Of a stretch of DNA of 60,773 nt, positions 34,395 to 43,416 are shown piece by piece (the first letter of the stretch is position 1; each line of letters opens with the position of its first letter). The notes under the pieces were generated by a model, which saw nothing but the letters and a program-made list of their open reading frames with translations, made no database searches and was not told the origin of the DNA. Where the stretch lies: contig JAAYLU010000027.1 in the NCBI GenBank assembly GCA_012521675.1, positions 1 to 60,773 of the forward strand, in the 5' to 3' direction. The position numbers were made by a program, and so were the translations under genes. Source of the DNA: Synergistaceae bacterium. Lineage in GTDB: Bacteria > Synergistota > Synergistia > Synergistales > Aminobacteriaceae.

Positions 34395-35569
34395 CTCCGA
34401 GCCCCCCTCAGCCTCGGGTCCACCCTCTCCTCCAGGTGCTTGCCCAAATCCTGGAAGGCAAGGCAGAGCAGGGTTATTCCAAGCCCCGGAGGCAGCAGCA
34501 GCCACCATGCCCCGGCGGTGAAGGCCCCGAAGGAGTGGGCCTCGTGAAGCATCCTTCCCCAGGAGATCACGCGCGGGTCGGAAAGCCCGAGGAAGGAGAG
34601 CCCCGCCTCTGACAGGATCGCGCCAGGCACCCCGAGAGTCATGGTCGCCAGCAGCACCGGGAATGTCTCCGGCAGCAGATGCCTTCGCAGAATGTACCCG
34701 GAGCGCGCCCCCAGCCCGCGCAGCCCTTCGATATATGGCGCGTCCCTCAGGGAGAGGATCAGCGAGCGAACAGTCCGGGCCGTGCTCATCCATGAGAAGA
34801 CGGAGAGTATCAGCACCAGCTGCCACAGTCCCTTGCCCCACATGGCCGCCAGCGCCATCAGCACGGGCAGCAGAGGTATCGACAGCAGAAGGTCCACGAG
34901 CCTCATCGCCAGCACATCGGTCCATCCGCCGAGGTAGCCCGCGGCCAGCCCGACCGACGTCCCGAGGAAGGTAGCCAGAAGCGCCGCGAACAGGCCCACG
35001 ATGAGGGAGACGCGCACCCCGGCGGTGAAGAGCGCGGCGACGTCCCTTCCCCTCTGGTCGGTCCCCAGAAGCCCCCACCTTCCGCCCTCCAGCCTGATAG
35101 TCACCGAGCCATCGAAATCCCCGGCGCCCGAGACAGAGATGAGGTACTCTCCGCGCCGGTCGAACAGGGAGGCAGCGGCGTCCTTGAAGGGGGGCAGCCC
35201 AAGCGAGCGCTTGAAGGCTATGTCGCGGCCGTCGGCCCTGAAGCCTCCCGTCAGGGGGGCGAGCTGAAGGGGCGGCTCTCCCGGCTTTACGATCTCCACG
35301 AAGAGCCCTGTGTCGCCGGCCGAGTCGTCGACTGCGATCGAAAGACCCGAGGGCGGGGAGTAGCGCCAGTCGAGCGATAGCTCGGGCGTGTCGCGGTTCA
35401 GAGTCAGGCTGGTGGTGGGGGGCTGATCCCGGCTCAGCCACAGAGGCTTGCAGAAGGGGGAGGCCACCGGCTGGCCTGGCCGGTGGTCGAACAGACTCTC
35501 GCCGAAAAGGGCCAGGACGGTGAGGGCCAGGAGGCACCAGAAGCTCCATCTGCGAATAAGGCCGGTCAT
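34391..35569 (-). CDS. DppC/OppC-like permease with an extra extracytoplasmic domain
   Basis: A 392-residue permease. Helix 1 (FWCLLALTVLALFGESLF) is near 10-27. Then comes an inserted domain of about 120 residues, before the usual GLLGTDQRGRDVAALFTAG at about 167-185. The insert is soluble and beta-rich (SVTIRLEGGRWG, LFVEIVKPG). It carries no hydrophobic stretch, so it should lie outside the membrane. The remaining helices and the EAA-type loop (EGLRGLGARSGYILRRHLLP) are standard. Family members are usually near 300 residues, so the insert is a lineage feature that may contact the binding protein. Confidence 0.9.
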   Translation of the reverse strand: MTGLIRRWSFWCLLALTVLALFGESLFDHRPGQPVASPFCKPLWLSRDQPPTTSLTLNRDTPELSLDWRYSPPSGLSIAVDDSAGDTGLFVEIVKPGEPPLQLAPLTGGFRADGRDIAFKRSLGLPPFKDAAASLFDRRGEYLISVSGAGDFDGSVTIRLEGGRWGLLGTDQRGRDVAALFTAGVRVSLIVGLFAALLATFLGTSVGLAAGYLGGWTDVLAMRLVDLLLSIPLLPVLMALAAMWGKGLWQLVLILSVFSWMSTARTVRSLILSLRDAPYIEGLRGLGARSGYILRRHLLPETFPVLLATMTLGVPGAILSEAGLSFLGLSDPRVISWGRMLHEAHSFGAFTAGAWWLLLPPGLGITLLCLAFQDLGKHLEERVDPRLRGARR

Positions 35570-36537
35570 CGGGCGCTCCTCTCCATGCGCACTCTCGGGT
35601 CCGTGATGGGATAGAGAAGGTCGGCCAGGAGGTTGCAGGCCACGGTCAGCAGCGACAGCAGGAAGAAGGAGGCGCCCGCGGCGGGGTAGTCGTGCCCCGT
35701 GACGGCCTCCAGCAGAAAGCGACCCACTCCGTGCAGGGAGAAGACCGTCTCCGTGAGCACAGCGCCGGAGACTACGCCCGGCAGGGATAGAAGCAGCAGG
35801 GTCAGCAGCGTAGGCAGCATGGTCCTGAATACGTGCCCGAACAGGATTTTCCGGGCTGGAAGGCCCCTGGCCCGGGCCATCAGTACGAAGTCCTCGCCCA
35901 TAACCTTCACAGCCAGGTTGCGGACGTAGATGGCCCAGCCGCCGAAGCCGAGCAGGGTCAGGGAGAGCACGGGAAGCGCCATGTGCCGCGCGTAGTCAAG
36001 CGTCAGAGCTGCCAAACCGGCGGGGGGCGGAACGGAGAGGGTCCCCCGCAGCGGGAAGACGGGGATCATGGAGGCGAAGGCCATCAGCAGAAGCAGCTGC
36101 AGGAAGAAGGAGGGAAAGGAGAAGGAGAGTGCGCCGCTCCACAGCACGCACTTCTCAAGAAAACTCCCCCTGCGGAGAGCCGCCTTCATGCCTAGCCACG
36201 TGCCTATCGCCGCGGACAGAAGCAGGCTGCTTCCCAGCAGGGCGGCGGTATTGGGCACGCGGGAGCGAAGCTCGTCCGCCACCGGCCTGCCCGTCAGGAA
36301 GGAGACTCCGAAGTCGAACGACAGTGTGGACTTCACGTACAGCAGGAACTGGGTCGGCAGAGGCGTGTCAAGGCCGTATAGCTTCCGGAGCTGCTCCTTT
36401 GCCTCGGGGGAGAACGACGGGTCCATGACCGAGGCGACAGGGTCGCCCGGCATGATGCGGAAGAGCAGAAAGTTGAGCGCCAGCACCATGACGAGGACCA
36501 GCGCCGCTCCACTCAGCCTCCGAACCCAGTAGCCCAC
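35566..36537 (-). CDS. DppB/OppB-like permease
   Basis: A 323-residue permease with the family opening (LNFLLFRIMPGDPVASVMDP, near 21-40), six predicted helices and the EAA loop MGEDFVLMARARGLPARKIL. Translation begins at GTG (36537), eight bases after the stop of the binding protein; GGGCGG lies about ten bases upstream. It overlaps the DppC-like gene by four bases. The gene order binding protein, B, C, D, F matches dipeptide, oligopeptide and nickel importers. Confidence 0.92.
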   Translation of the reverse strand: MGYWVRRLSGAALVLVMVLALNFLLFRIMPGDPVASVMDPSFSPEAKEQLRKLYGLDTPLPTQFLLYVKSTLSFDFGVSFLTGRPVADELRSRVPNTAALLGSSLLLSAAIGTWLGMKAALRRGSFLEKCVLWSGALSFSFPSFFLQLLLLMAFASMIPVFPLRGTLSVPPPAGLAALTLDYARHMALPVLSLTLLGFGGWAIYVRNLAVKVMGEDFVLMARARGLPARKILFGHVFRTMLPTLLTLLLLSLPGVVSGAVLTETVFSLHGVGRFLLEAVTGHDYPAAGASFFLLSLLTVACNLLADLLYPITDPRVRMERSAR

Positions 36538-36544
36538 CTTGGCA

Positions 36545-38221
36545 TCACCGCCCGCCCAGCCAGAAATCCTCGTTGGAGGTCAGGTGAACGTACTCCCCCG
36601 GCTTGTACTCACGAAGGATGAACGGCCCGGAGCCGATCATCCGGGTGAGGGAGTAGTCCTCCTCGTGCTTAACCGACGCGGGGAGCCAGCTTCTCCAGTC
36701 GTCCACCTTCTCCACTATGTGCCTCGGCAGGACCGGGAGTCCGCCTATCCTGTGCAGATGCCAGAAGCTGACGTTCTTCATCGTCACTACCAGGGTGAGG
36801 TCGTCCGGCACCTCAACTCTCTCGATGTTGTCAACGTTATCGAAGTAACGTGGTGGCTTGTTCTCCCGCAGAAACTCGTAGGTATATGCCGCGTCGCGAG
36901 CGGTCAGCGGGTGTCCGTCGTGCCATTTGACTCCCTCGCGCAGGTGGAAGGTCAGCGTCGTGTGGTGACCGTTGCCCTCGTCCTCCGTGGTGACGGTCCA
37001 CGAGGTCGCCAGCCAAGGGATGGTCTCCAGGGTGTATGGATCGACTGCGATAAGGGCATCGTAGACCAGGCTCATCACCTGCCAGTCGTAGGCGGAGCTG
37101 GATGTGAACGGGTTGAGTGCCCTTGGTTCTTCCTCCTGCACCAGGTAGAGGGGGCGCATAGGGCCGGACGCCGGCTTCATCGAGAGCAAGCTCCAGATGT
37201 TGTCCGCGGTCGTCCTGTCCGTCACCAGGAAGTCCTTCCAGTCGCGCCTGACTGCGGAGACAGAGTATCTGCTGTAGATCGGAGCGACGGGGGCAAGGTC
37301 GACGAGGAGCCTCTGAGCGTCTGAGGCCGCGTCCAGCGCCGTGGTCGCGTCCGGGGCGAAGCGGAGGCGGTCCAGCTCCCTGTCGAGTTCCGGGTCCGAG
37401 ATGCCGGGGATGTTGTGCCCTCCCGGAATGTCCAGCTTCGAGGAGTAGAGGGAGTACAGCGAGTCCGGGTCGCGCGTCATCTGCCACGCAAGCACGTAGA
37501 GCTGAAAGTCACGCTCGTCCAGCCGCGACAGCATGGCGGAGAAGTCCATCGGCTCCGTGCTTACCGGTATGCCGATAGCGGTCAGCGCCTCGGCGGCCCT
37601 CACAGCCAGCTCCGCTGTGGTCGGGACGACAGCCGCGGTCGGGGAAAGTATCTTCTGGGGAGGAATCTTTCTTCCGTCGGGGGAGATCAGGACGCCGTCC
37701 GTGTCAAGGGTCCATCCAGCCTCGGCCAGTGCGGTTCGCGCTGCGTCGGGGTCGTACGGCCAGCCTTTGATCGTAGGGTCGAAGTAGGGAGATATGGGTG
37801 GAAGGAAGGTGGACAGAGGCTCGGCGTAACCTGCGAAGAGGTCTCGCACGATCTGCTCGCGTGGCAGCGCCTGCCACGCCGCCCGGCGAAGCTCGACCCG
37901 GTCCCACGGAAACTCCCTGTTATTGAAGCCCAGGAAGAAGCCGTGAAAGCCCGCCGCAAGGGAGAGGTCCACGTTGGTGTCGTCGGCGAGAGTATCTACG
38001 TCCACCGGCCTGTGAAGGTTGCCGAGGATGTCGACCTGCCCGTTTCGGAGCGCCATTATCTGCGCGTCCGGGTCCCTGATTATCACCAGGTAGAGGTCCT
38101 TTATCTTCGGTGCGGAGTAGCTCTTCGGGTCGAAGTCCGAGTAAGACCATCCGGGATGGGGCGACAGAACAGAGAAGAGAAGCACGGCGAGTGCGAGAGC
38201 GCTCAGGAAATGTCTTTTCAT
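36545..38221 (-). CDS. SBP_bac_5-family peptide-binding protein with its two halves in swapped order
   Basis: A 558-residue binding protein for the importer encoded downstream. A signal peptide (FLSALALAVLLFSVLSPHPG) covers about 1-26. In ordinary family members the order is an N-terminal part (LxYDxLV..., then the REGVKWHDG signature, ending near SNEDFW) followed by a part starting PKIKDLYLVII and ALRNGQVDIL. Here the second part comes first (residues about 38-360) and the first part last: RALNPFTSSSAYDWQ at 367, LTFHLREGVKWHDGHPLTAR near 423-442, and a C-terminal end at TSNEDFWLGGR. The present C-terminus would join the mature N-terminus as the usual internal sequence. All parts of the fold appear present, so it is probably functional. 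Other possibility: an assembly rearrangement. Confidence 0.85.
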   Translation of the reverse strand: MKRHFLSALALAVLLFSVLSPHPGWSYSDFDPKSYSAPKIKDLYLVIIRDPDAQIMALRNGQVDILGNLHRPVDVDTLADDTNVDLSLAAGFHGFFLGFNNREFPWDRVELRRAAWQALPREQIVRDLFAGYAEPLSTFLPPISPYFDPTIKGWPYDPDAARTALAEAGWTLDTDGVLISPDGRKIPPQKILSPTAAVVPTTAELAVRAAEALTAIGIPVSTEPMDFSAMLSRLDERDFQLYVLAWQMTRDPDSLYSLYSSKLDIPGGHNIPGISDPELDRELDRLRFAPDATTALDAASDAQRLLVDLAPVAPIYSRYSVSAVRRDWKDFLVTDRTTADNIWSLLSMKPASGPMRPLYLVQEEEPRALNPFTSSSAYDWQVMSLVYDALIAVDPYTLETIPWLATSWTVTTEDEGNGHHTTLTFHLREGVKWHDGHPLTARDAAYTYEFLRENKPPRYFDNVDNIERVEVPDDLTLVVTMKNVSFWHLHRIGGLPVLPRHIVEKVDDWRSWLPASVKHEEDYSLTRMIGSGPFILREYKPGEYVHLTSNEDFWLGGR

Positions 38222-38550
38222 AATGTGTCACGTCCTTTTGTATTATGAATGCCGAATAAAGCCTGTATTTCCGACTGCCCGGCCGGATCCCTCCTCGCCT
38301 GCGGCTCGTTCGGGACGACACTGCCAGCCTTCAGTCGTTTGCAGCTAAATCTTACCATCACACGCTCCGACAGTCGATATCGCGTTGCCCCTCGGCCGTT
38401 TGACGTTGACAACCGCATGGAATGCAGGATATCATGAACCGACCGAATAATCATGCTGAAGCAGGCGCGACATTCGCGCTGTTCTTTGCAGGTCGCGTCC
38501 GGGCGAATATGCGAATATCCGGAGCTACAACGGAGAGGGTGGAAGCCGGC
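38222..38550. other. 329-base divergent region with a partial palindromic repeat
   Basis: Between the divergent binding-protein and glycerol-kinase genes. A partial copy of the dispersed repeat is at 38285-38319 (GGATCCCTCC, then GTTCGGGACGAC). The glycerol-kinase promoter lies at 38406-38435. Upstream of the binding protein, AAGGA sits 11 bases before its ATG; its promoter was not identified with confidence. Confidence 0.5.
38406..38435 (+). promoter_or_regulatory. promoter of glpK
   Basis: TTGACA (38406-38411) is a perfect -35 box, with TATCAT (38430-38435) 18 bases downstream. Transcription would begin near 38443, about 108 bases before the ATG. Confidence 0.6.
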
Positions 38551-40059
38551 ATGTCAAAAAAGAAGTATGTCCTGGCGATCGACCAGGGTACCACCAGCAG
38601 CAGGGCGATAGTGTTCGACCTTGAGGGGACTCCTGTCAACTCGCACCAGATGGAGCACGAGCAGATCTTCCCCGCTCCCGGATGGGTGGAGCATAATGCG
38701 ATGGAGATCTGGTCGAGAGTGAGGGACGTCATACGCGAGGTCGTGGACAAGAACGGGGTCGGACCGGGCGCTATCGGCGCAATAGGGATAACCAACCAGC
38801 GAGAGACGACCGTCGTCTGGGACAAGAGCACCGGAAGGCCCGTGTGCAACGCGATCGTCTGGCAGTGCATGAGGACCCAGGACTTCTGCGAGGAGTGGAA
38901 AAAGGCACCCGGCTGGGAGGAAAAGGTTAACGACATCACCGGCCTGGTCATCAACCCTTACTTCTCCGGCACGAAGATAAAGTGGATACTGGACAACGTG
39001 CCCGGCGTCCGCGAGAGGGCCGAGGACGGAGAGGTCCTGTTCGGGAACATGGATACCTGGGTCACATGGAATCTCACCGGCGGCCCGGATGGAGGCGTCC
39101 ACGTAACCGACGTCACCAACGCCTCGCGTACCCTCCTTATGAACATAGAGACCCTGCAGTGGGATTCGGAGATGCTTGGCTTCCTCGGCATCCCCGAGGC
39201 TATGCTGCCTGCGATAAAGCCGAGCAGCCACGTCTACGGGTACACATCCGATAAAATTGCCGGCTCGGATATCCCCGTTTCCGGCATACTCGGCGATCAG
39301 CAGGCGGCTCTCTTCGGCCAGACCTGCTTTTCCCCCGGGGAGGCCAAGAACACCTACGGCACCGGCTGTTTCATGCTGCTGAACATCGGCGACAGGCCCG
39401 CGCGCTCGAAGAACGGGCTGCTCACCACAGTCGCCTACGGGCTGGAGGAGGGCAGTGCGGTCTATGCCCTCGAGGGCTCGATCGCCATCGCGGGCGCAGC
39501 GGTGCAGTGGCTTCGCGACAACCTGCGCCTGTTCGACGACGCCCCGGACTCGGAGTGGTTCGCGGGCAAGGTGGAGGACAGCGGTGGAATCTACTTCGTC
39601 CCCGCCTTCTCCGGGCTGTACGCCCCCTACTGGGACATGAGCGCTCGCGGGGCCGTGGTCGGCCTGACGCGGTACATCACTAAGGAGCACCTCATCCGTG
39701 CGACGCTTGAGAGCATCTGCTACCAGACTCGCGACGTGCAGGAGGCGATGGACGCCGACTCGGGCGTGCCGCTCAGTGCACTGAAGGTCGACGGTGGAGC
39801 CGTGAAGAACAACCTGCTGATGCAGATACAGGCCGATATCCTGGGCGTGCCGGTCATACGGCCGGTTGTGAACGAAACTACCGCCCTTGGTGCCGCTTAC
39901 GCCGCTGGGCTTGCGGCGGGCCTCTGGAGCAGCATGGACGAGCTGCGCAGCCATTGGAAGGCGGACAGGGAGTTCGGTCCGTCGCTGCCGGCCGACAGGC
40001 GCGATGAGATGTACGAGGGTTGGAAGAAGGCCGTGGACAAGTCCAGGGGCTGGGTCTGA
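38551..40059 (+). CDS. glpK: glycerol kinase
   Basis: A 502-residue FGGY kinase that makes sn-glycerol 3-phosphate. It has the N-terminal phosphate loop [15 protein letters not shown] near 8-22, [20 protein letters not shown] near 76-95, the glycerol-contacting [23 protein letters not shown] near 247 and the C-terminal [18 protein letters not shown]. The start is fixed by [13 protein letters not shown]; upstream in-frame codons are not conserved. In Gram-positive enzymes a His in HFYG is phosphorylated by HPr; here that loop reads [11 protein letters not shown], without the His, so HPr activation is unlikely although the HPr gene is next. No glpF or glpD is nearby. Confidence 0.96.
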   Translation: MSKKKYVLAIDQGTTSSRAIVFDLEGTPVNSHQMEHEQIFPAPGWVEHNAMEIWSRVRDVIREVVDKNGVGPGAIGAIGITNQRETTVVWDKSTGRPVCNAIVWQCMRTQDFCEEWKKAPGWEEKVNDITGLVINPYFSGTKIKWILDNVPGVRERAEDGEVLFGNMDTWVTWNLTGGPDGGVHVTDVTNASRTLLMNIETLQWDSEMLGFLGIPEAMLPAIKPSSHVYGYTSDKIAGSDIPVSGILGDQQAALFGQTCFSPGEAKNTYGTGCFMLLNIGDRPARSKNGLLTTVAYGLEEGSAVYALEGSIAIAGAAVQWLRDNLRLFDDAPDSEWFAGKVEDSGGIYFVPAFSGLYAPYWDMSARGAVVGLTRYITKEHLIRATLESICYQTRDVQEAMDADSGVPLSALKVDGGAVKNNLLMQIQADILGVPVIRPVVNETTALGAAYAAGLAAGLWSSMDELRSHWKADREFGPSLPADRRDEMYEGWKKAVDKSRGWV

Positions 40060-40117
40060 CCCCGCCGCCCGGACATAGTCGCGACGCTCGACCTGACTCG
40101 GTGCAGGAGGATATACA

Positions 40118-40375
40118 ATGAGAAAAGAGGTCACGGTTCAAAATCCTCACGGGCTGCACGCCCGTCCGGCGGCGAAGTTTGTCCAGGCCGCTTCGTCGGC
40201 GCCCGGAGAGGTGAAGATAGAGAAGGGAGGCAAGGAGGCGAACGCCAAGAGCATCCTGTCTATCATGTCGCTTGGCGTTTCGAAGGGGGACACGGTGGCG
40301 CTCTCCGCGGACGGGGAGGGAGCTGAGGAGCTGTTGTCGGCGCTCGAGGAGATATTAGTCAAGGGTACGGAGTGA
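40118..40375 (+). CDS. ptsH: phosphocarrier protein HPr
   Basis: An 85-residue PTS carrier that moves phosphate from enzyme I to EIIA domains. The active-site His14 lies in HGLHARPAAKF, and the regulatory serine (Ser45) in NAKSILSIMSLGVSKGD. Having this serine suggests that an HPr kinase exists, though none is in the window. AGGAGG lies seven bases before the ATG. It is 58 bases downstream of glpK and probably cotranscribed. Enzyme I is not nearby. The only other PTS gene in the window is the EIIBC permease at 24605. Confidence 0.95.
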   Translation: MRKEVTVQNPHGLHARPAAKFVQAASSAPGEVKIEKGGKEANAKSILSIMSLGVSKGDTVALSADGEGAEELLSALEEILVKGTE

Positions 40376-40400
40376 CATAGGTTGGAGTTTTTAGTAAAAT
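40372..40400 (+). promoter_or_regulatory. promoter of the TRAP operon
   Basis: GTGACA (40372-40377), 17 bases, TAAAAT (40395-40400). The -35 box overlaps the HPr stop codon. The start near 40407 leaves a leader of about 73 bases, with AAGGAG before the dctP-like ATG. Confidence 0.55.
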
Positions 40401-40479
40401 GTAGTGTGCCGGCCCGAGCGGACAGGTCGCTGAAAGCCGGCGAAGAGCCCCACATCATACAGCAAGGAGAGTGTTGTGA

Positions 40480-41484
40480 ATGAAACGGAGAGTTAGTACT
40501 GTAATCGTGCTTCTTGTGTGCCTGCTTTTCACAGCGGCGGGAGCGGCCAGCGCTTCGGACTACAAGCTGGTGCTGCGACTCAGCCACGTCTTCTCCCCCG
40601 ACGAGCAGTTGACCAAGTCGATGGACTGGGTGGCCGAGAGGATCTACAATAGGACGAACGGCGCAATCGAGATTCAGACCTTCCCGCAGGCGCAGATAGC
40701 AGTCTACAAGGACGGGATGGAGCAGGTCGTGCGCGGTGCGGACTTCATCTCGGTGGAGGACCCGTCCTACGTCGGAGACTACGTTCCGGACTTCATAGCG
40801 CTGGTCGGGCCGATGCTCTACAACTCGTACGACGAGTATGTCGAGATCATAAAGACCGACCTCGTGCAGGACATGATCAAGAGGGCCGAGGAAAAAGGGA
40901 TCAAGATACTGGCGCTCGAGTACGTGTTCGGCTTCCGCAACGTCATCACCAACAAGCTGGTCGAGAGGCCCGAGGACCTCAAGGGCGTGAAGATCCGCAC
41001 CCCCGGAAGCCAGCTCTTCATCCAGACCCTGACCGAGATGGGCGCGACCGTCACCCCCCTTCCCTGGGCGGAGACCCTTCCCGGCGTGCAGCAGGGCATA
41101 GTGGACGGGATCGAGGGCTCGGAGTTCACCAACATAGGAACGAAGGTCTATGAGCTGCTCAAGAACGTCGCCCGCACGCAGCACTTCCTCGGCACCTGCG
41201 GAGTCTACATCTCCACCCAGGTGTGGGACAAGATCCCGGAGGAGTACCGCGAGATCGTAGCCGACGAGTTCACCAAGGGTGCGCTCGAGATGGTCGATAT
41301 CGGCAAGAGGGACCTCGGCGAGGTAACGGAGAAGCTGGAGTCCTACGGAGTCAAGTTCAACGAGGTCGACAAGAAGGCCTTCGTCGAGGCCACCAAGAGC
41401 ATCTACGAGACCTTCCCCGGTCTGACGCCCGGCATCTACGACAGGCTCCAGGAGGAGCTCGAGAAGATCAGGGAGAGACTTTAA
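40480..41484 (+). CDS. TRAP transporter substrate-binding protein (DctP family)
   Basis: A 334-residue periplasmic protein. A signal peptide (VIVLLVCLLFTAAGAASA) ends near residue 26. The DctP features are LRLSHVFSPDEQLTKSMDWV near 31-50, the conserved ligand-binding arginine in LKGVKIRTPGSQLFIQTLTE near 167-186 and PLPWAETLPGVQQGIVDGIE near 194-213. The arginine normally pairs with a carboxylate, so an organic acid is the likely ligand; which one cannot be read. It heads the P-Q-M operon and has its own promoter after the HPr gene. Confidence 0.93.
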   Translation: MKRRVSTVIVLLVCLLFTAAGAASASDYKLVLRLSHVFSPDEQLTKSMDWVAERIYNRTNGAIEIQTFPQAQIAVYKDGMEQVVRGADFISVEDPSYVGDYVPDFIALVGPMLYNSYDEYVEIIKTDLVQDMIKRAEEKGIKILALEYVFGFRNVITNKLVERPEDLKGVKIRTPGSQLFIQTLTEMGATVTPLPWAETLPGVQQGIVDGIEGSEFTNIGTKVYELLKNVARTQHFLGTCGVYISTQVWDKIPEEYREIVADEFTKGALEMVDIGKRDLGEVTEKLESYGVKFNEVDKKAFVEATKSIYETFPGLTPGIYDRLQEELEKIRERL

Positions 41485-41642
41485 CCCGACAGGCGGGACG
41501 GCGACCGGCGGTACGGATGCTCCGGTCGTTGTGTCGTGCATGTAGAAACTGAGCTGTCGCAGAAGTCTTGGAGATTGTTACGATCGGTGCGGCAGGGCGA
41601 TCTCGCCCTGCCGCGGGTTCATCCAGTGAGGGGTTGCCTGCC

Positions 41643-42131
41643 ATGAAAAAAATCGTGCGCACGATCCTCGTCTACGCCGAGGAGATAGTAAGCGCGTTCT
41701 TCATAAGCATCACCGTGAGCATGGTCATAGTGAACGTCTTCTTCCGATATGTGCTCAACAGGGGGATATTCTGGTCGGAGGAGGTGGCCACCATCGCCTT
41801 CGTGTGGAGCGTCTTCGTCGGTGCGGCGGCCTGCCACAAGCACAAGATGCACATAAGCATCGACCTCTTCTCCAGGCTGGCCCCAAAGCCGCTGAAAAAA
41901 TCGGTCAGGATGCTCGCACATCTGATCATGATAGTCCTCAACACATACATAGTCTACCTGAGCGTCGTCTTCGTGCGGGCCTCATCGATCAAGCCGACCG
42001 CGGTGCTCGGCATCTCGTCCAGTTATGTCAGCTCGGCCGTGCTGGTCGGCTTCGCCCTGATGACGATCCACTCGGTGGGCTTCTTCTTCAAGGAGCTGCG
42101 CGGCGGCATGCCCGCGGAGGAGGGAGCCTGA
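41643..42131 (+). CDS. TRAP transporter small membrane subunit (DctQ family)
   Basis: A 162-residue protein with four predicted helices (AFFISITVSMVIVNVFFRYV; EVATIAFVWSVFVGAAACHK; the region from MLAHLIMIVLNTYIVYLSVV; and AVLVGFALMTIHSVGFFF) and the family sequence RYVLNRGIFWSEEVATIAFV. GAGGGG lies nine bases before the ATG at 41643. It sits 158 bases after the binding protein and shares one base with the DctM start (TGATG). Confidence 0.92.
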   Translation: MKKIVRTILVYAEEIVSAFFISITVSMVIVNVFFRYVLNRGIFWSEEVATIAFVWSVFVGAAACHKHKMHISIDLFSRLAPKPLKKSVRMLAHLIMIVLNTYIVYLSVVFVRASSIKPTAVLGISSSYVSSAVLVGFALMTIHSVGFFFKELRGGMPAEEGA

Positions 42132-43414
42132 TGGAGTTTCTGCCCGTCGTCGTGGTCTTCGTGCTCTACTTCTCCGGCATCCCGATCGCCTTCGCCCTGT
42201 TCGGGGCCGCGCTGTCCTACTTCACATTCATCAACACGGGAAGCCCGGTGGACCTTATACTGCAGCGCTTCATCACCAGCACCGCCTCCTTCCCGCTGCT
42301 CGCCGTTCCCTTCTTCATAATGGCCGGCTCGGTCATGAACTACGCCGGGATAAGCAACCGGCTCATGAGCATGGCGGACGTGCTCACCGGACACATGACC
42401 GGGGGGCTCGCCCAGGTGAATGTCATGCTCAGCACGCTCATGGGCGGTGTTACAGGCTCGGCCAACGCCGACGCCGCGATGGAGAGCAAGATCCTGGTGC
42501 CGGAGATGGTCGCCAGGGGGTACGACAAGGCCTTCTCCGCTGCCATCACAGCCGCCTCGTCCGCGATAGCCCCCGTCATACCGCCGGGGATCAACCTGAT
42601 AATCTACGCCCTGATAGCACGGGTGTCGGTGGACAAGATCTTCATGGGAGGCTACGTCCCGGGGCTGATCATGTGCTGCTCGCTGATGATCGCGGTTCAC
42701 TTCATCTCCAAGAGAAGGGGATACAAGCCCTCGCGCGAGAAGAGGGCGACATTCGGAGAGGTGATGCGCCAGCTCCGCCAGTCCGGCTGGGCCCTCTTCA
42801 TGCCGCTCGGCATCATCCTGGGCCTCCGCTTCGGCATGTTCACACCCACGGAGGCGGGCGCCGTCGCTGTGGTCTACTGCGTGCTTGTGGGCTTCTTCGT
42901 CTACCGCGAGCTGCGACCGCACCACTTCATCGAGGTGCTCAAAGACACGGTCTACGGCACAAGCACCGTGCTGCTGGTCATAGTCGCGGCGTCGGTGTTC
43001 GGCTACTACATGAGCTGGGAGCGCATACCGCAGACCATGGCGAGACTGCTGCTCGACATAGCCGACAACAAGTATGCCATGCTCATGGTGATAAACGTGC
43101 TGCTGCTGATACTCGGGATGTTCCTGGAGGGGGGCGCCCTGATGATCATACTGGCGCCGCTGCTGGTCCCTGTGGTCACGGGGCTGGGCGTCGATCCGCT
43201 TCACTTCGGCCTTGTGATAATCGTCAACATAATGATAGGCGGTATCACCCCGCCCTTCGGGTCCATGATGTTCACCACCTGCGGGATCACCGGAGTGGCG
43301 ATACCCGACTTTGTCAGGGAGAGCATACCGTTCATAATAGCGCTCATCATCGCCCTGATCATAATAACGTACATCCCGGCTCTGACGCTCTTCCTGCCGG
43401 GACTGCTGGGCTAG
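42131..43414 (+). CDS. TRAP transporter large membrane subunit (DctM family)
   Basis: A 427-residue transport subunit of about 12 helices. Family features are the N-terminal SGIPIAFALFGAALSYF, AVPFFIMAGSVMNYAGISNR near 60-79, GGVTGSANADAAMESKILVP, the loop AAITAASSAIAPVIPPGINL near 141-160 and GLVIIVNIMIGGITPPFGSM near 357-376. Sodium-driven import is the family rule. Its start shares one base with the DctQ stop, and the glycerophosphodiesterase gene begins two bases after its stop. Confidence 0.94.
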   Translation: MEFLPVVVVFVLYFSGIPIAFALFGAALSYFTFINTGSPVDLILQRFITSTASFPLLAVPFFIMAGSVMNYAGISNRLMSMADVLTGHMTGGLAQVNVMLSTLMGGVTGSANADAAMESKILVPEMVARGYDKAFSAAITAASSAIAPVIPPGINLIIYALIARVSVDKIFMGGYVPGLIMCCSLMIAVHFISKRRGYKPSREKRATFGEVMRQLRQSGWALFMPLGIILGLRFGMFTPTEAGAVAVVYCVLVGFFVYRELRPHHFIEVLKDTVYGTSTVLLVIVAASVFGYYMSWERIPQTMARLLLDIADNKYAMLMVINVLLLILGMFLEGGALMIILAPLLVPVVTGLGVDPLHFGLVIIVNIMIGGITPPFGSMMFTTCGITGVAIPDFVRESIPFIIALIIALIIITYIPALTLFLPGLLG

Positions 43415-43416
43415 CC

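Noticed and set aside
40480-43414. Sialic-acid TRAP transporter
   Set aside because: The conserved arginine shows only that a carboxylate is likely. No sialic-acid enzymes are nearby, so no specific ligand is claimed.
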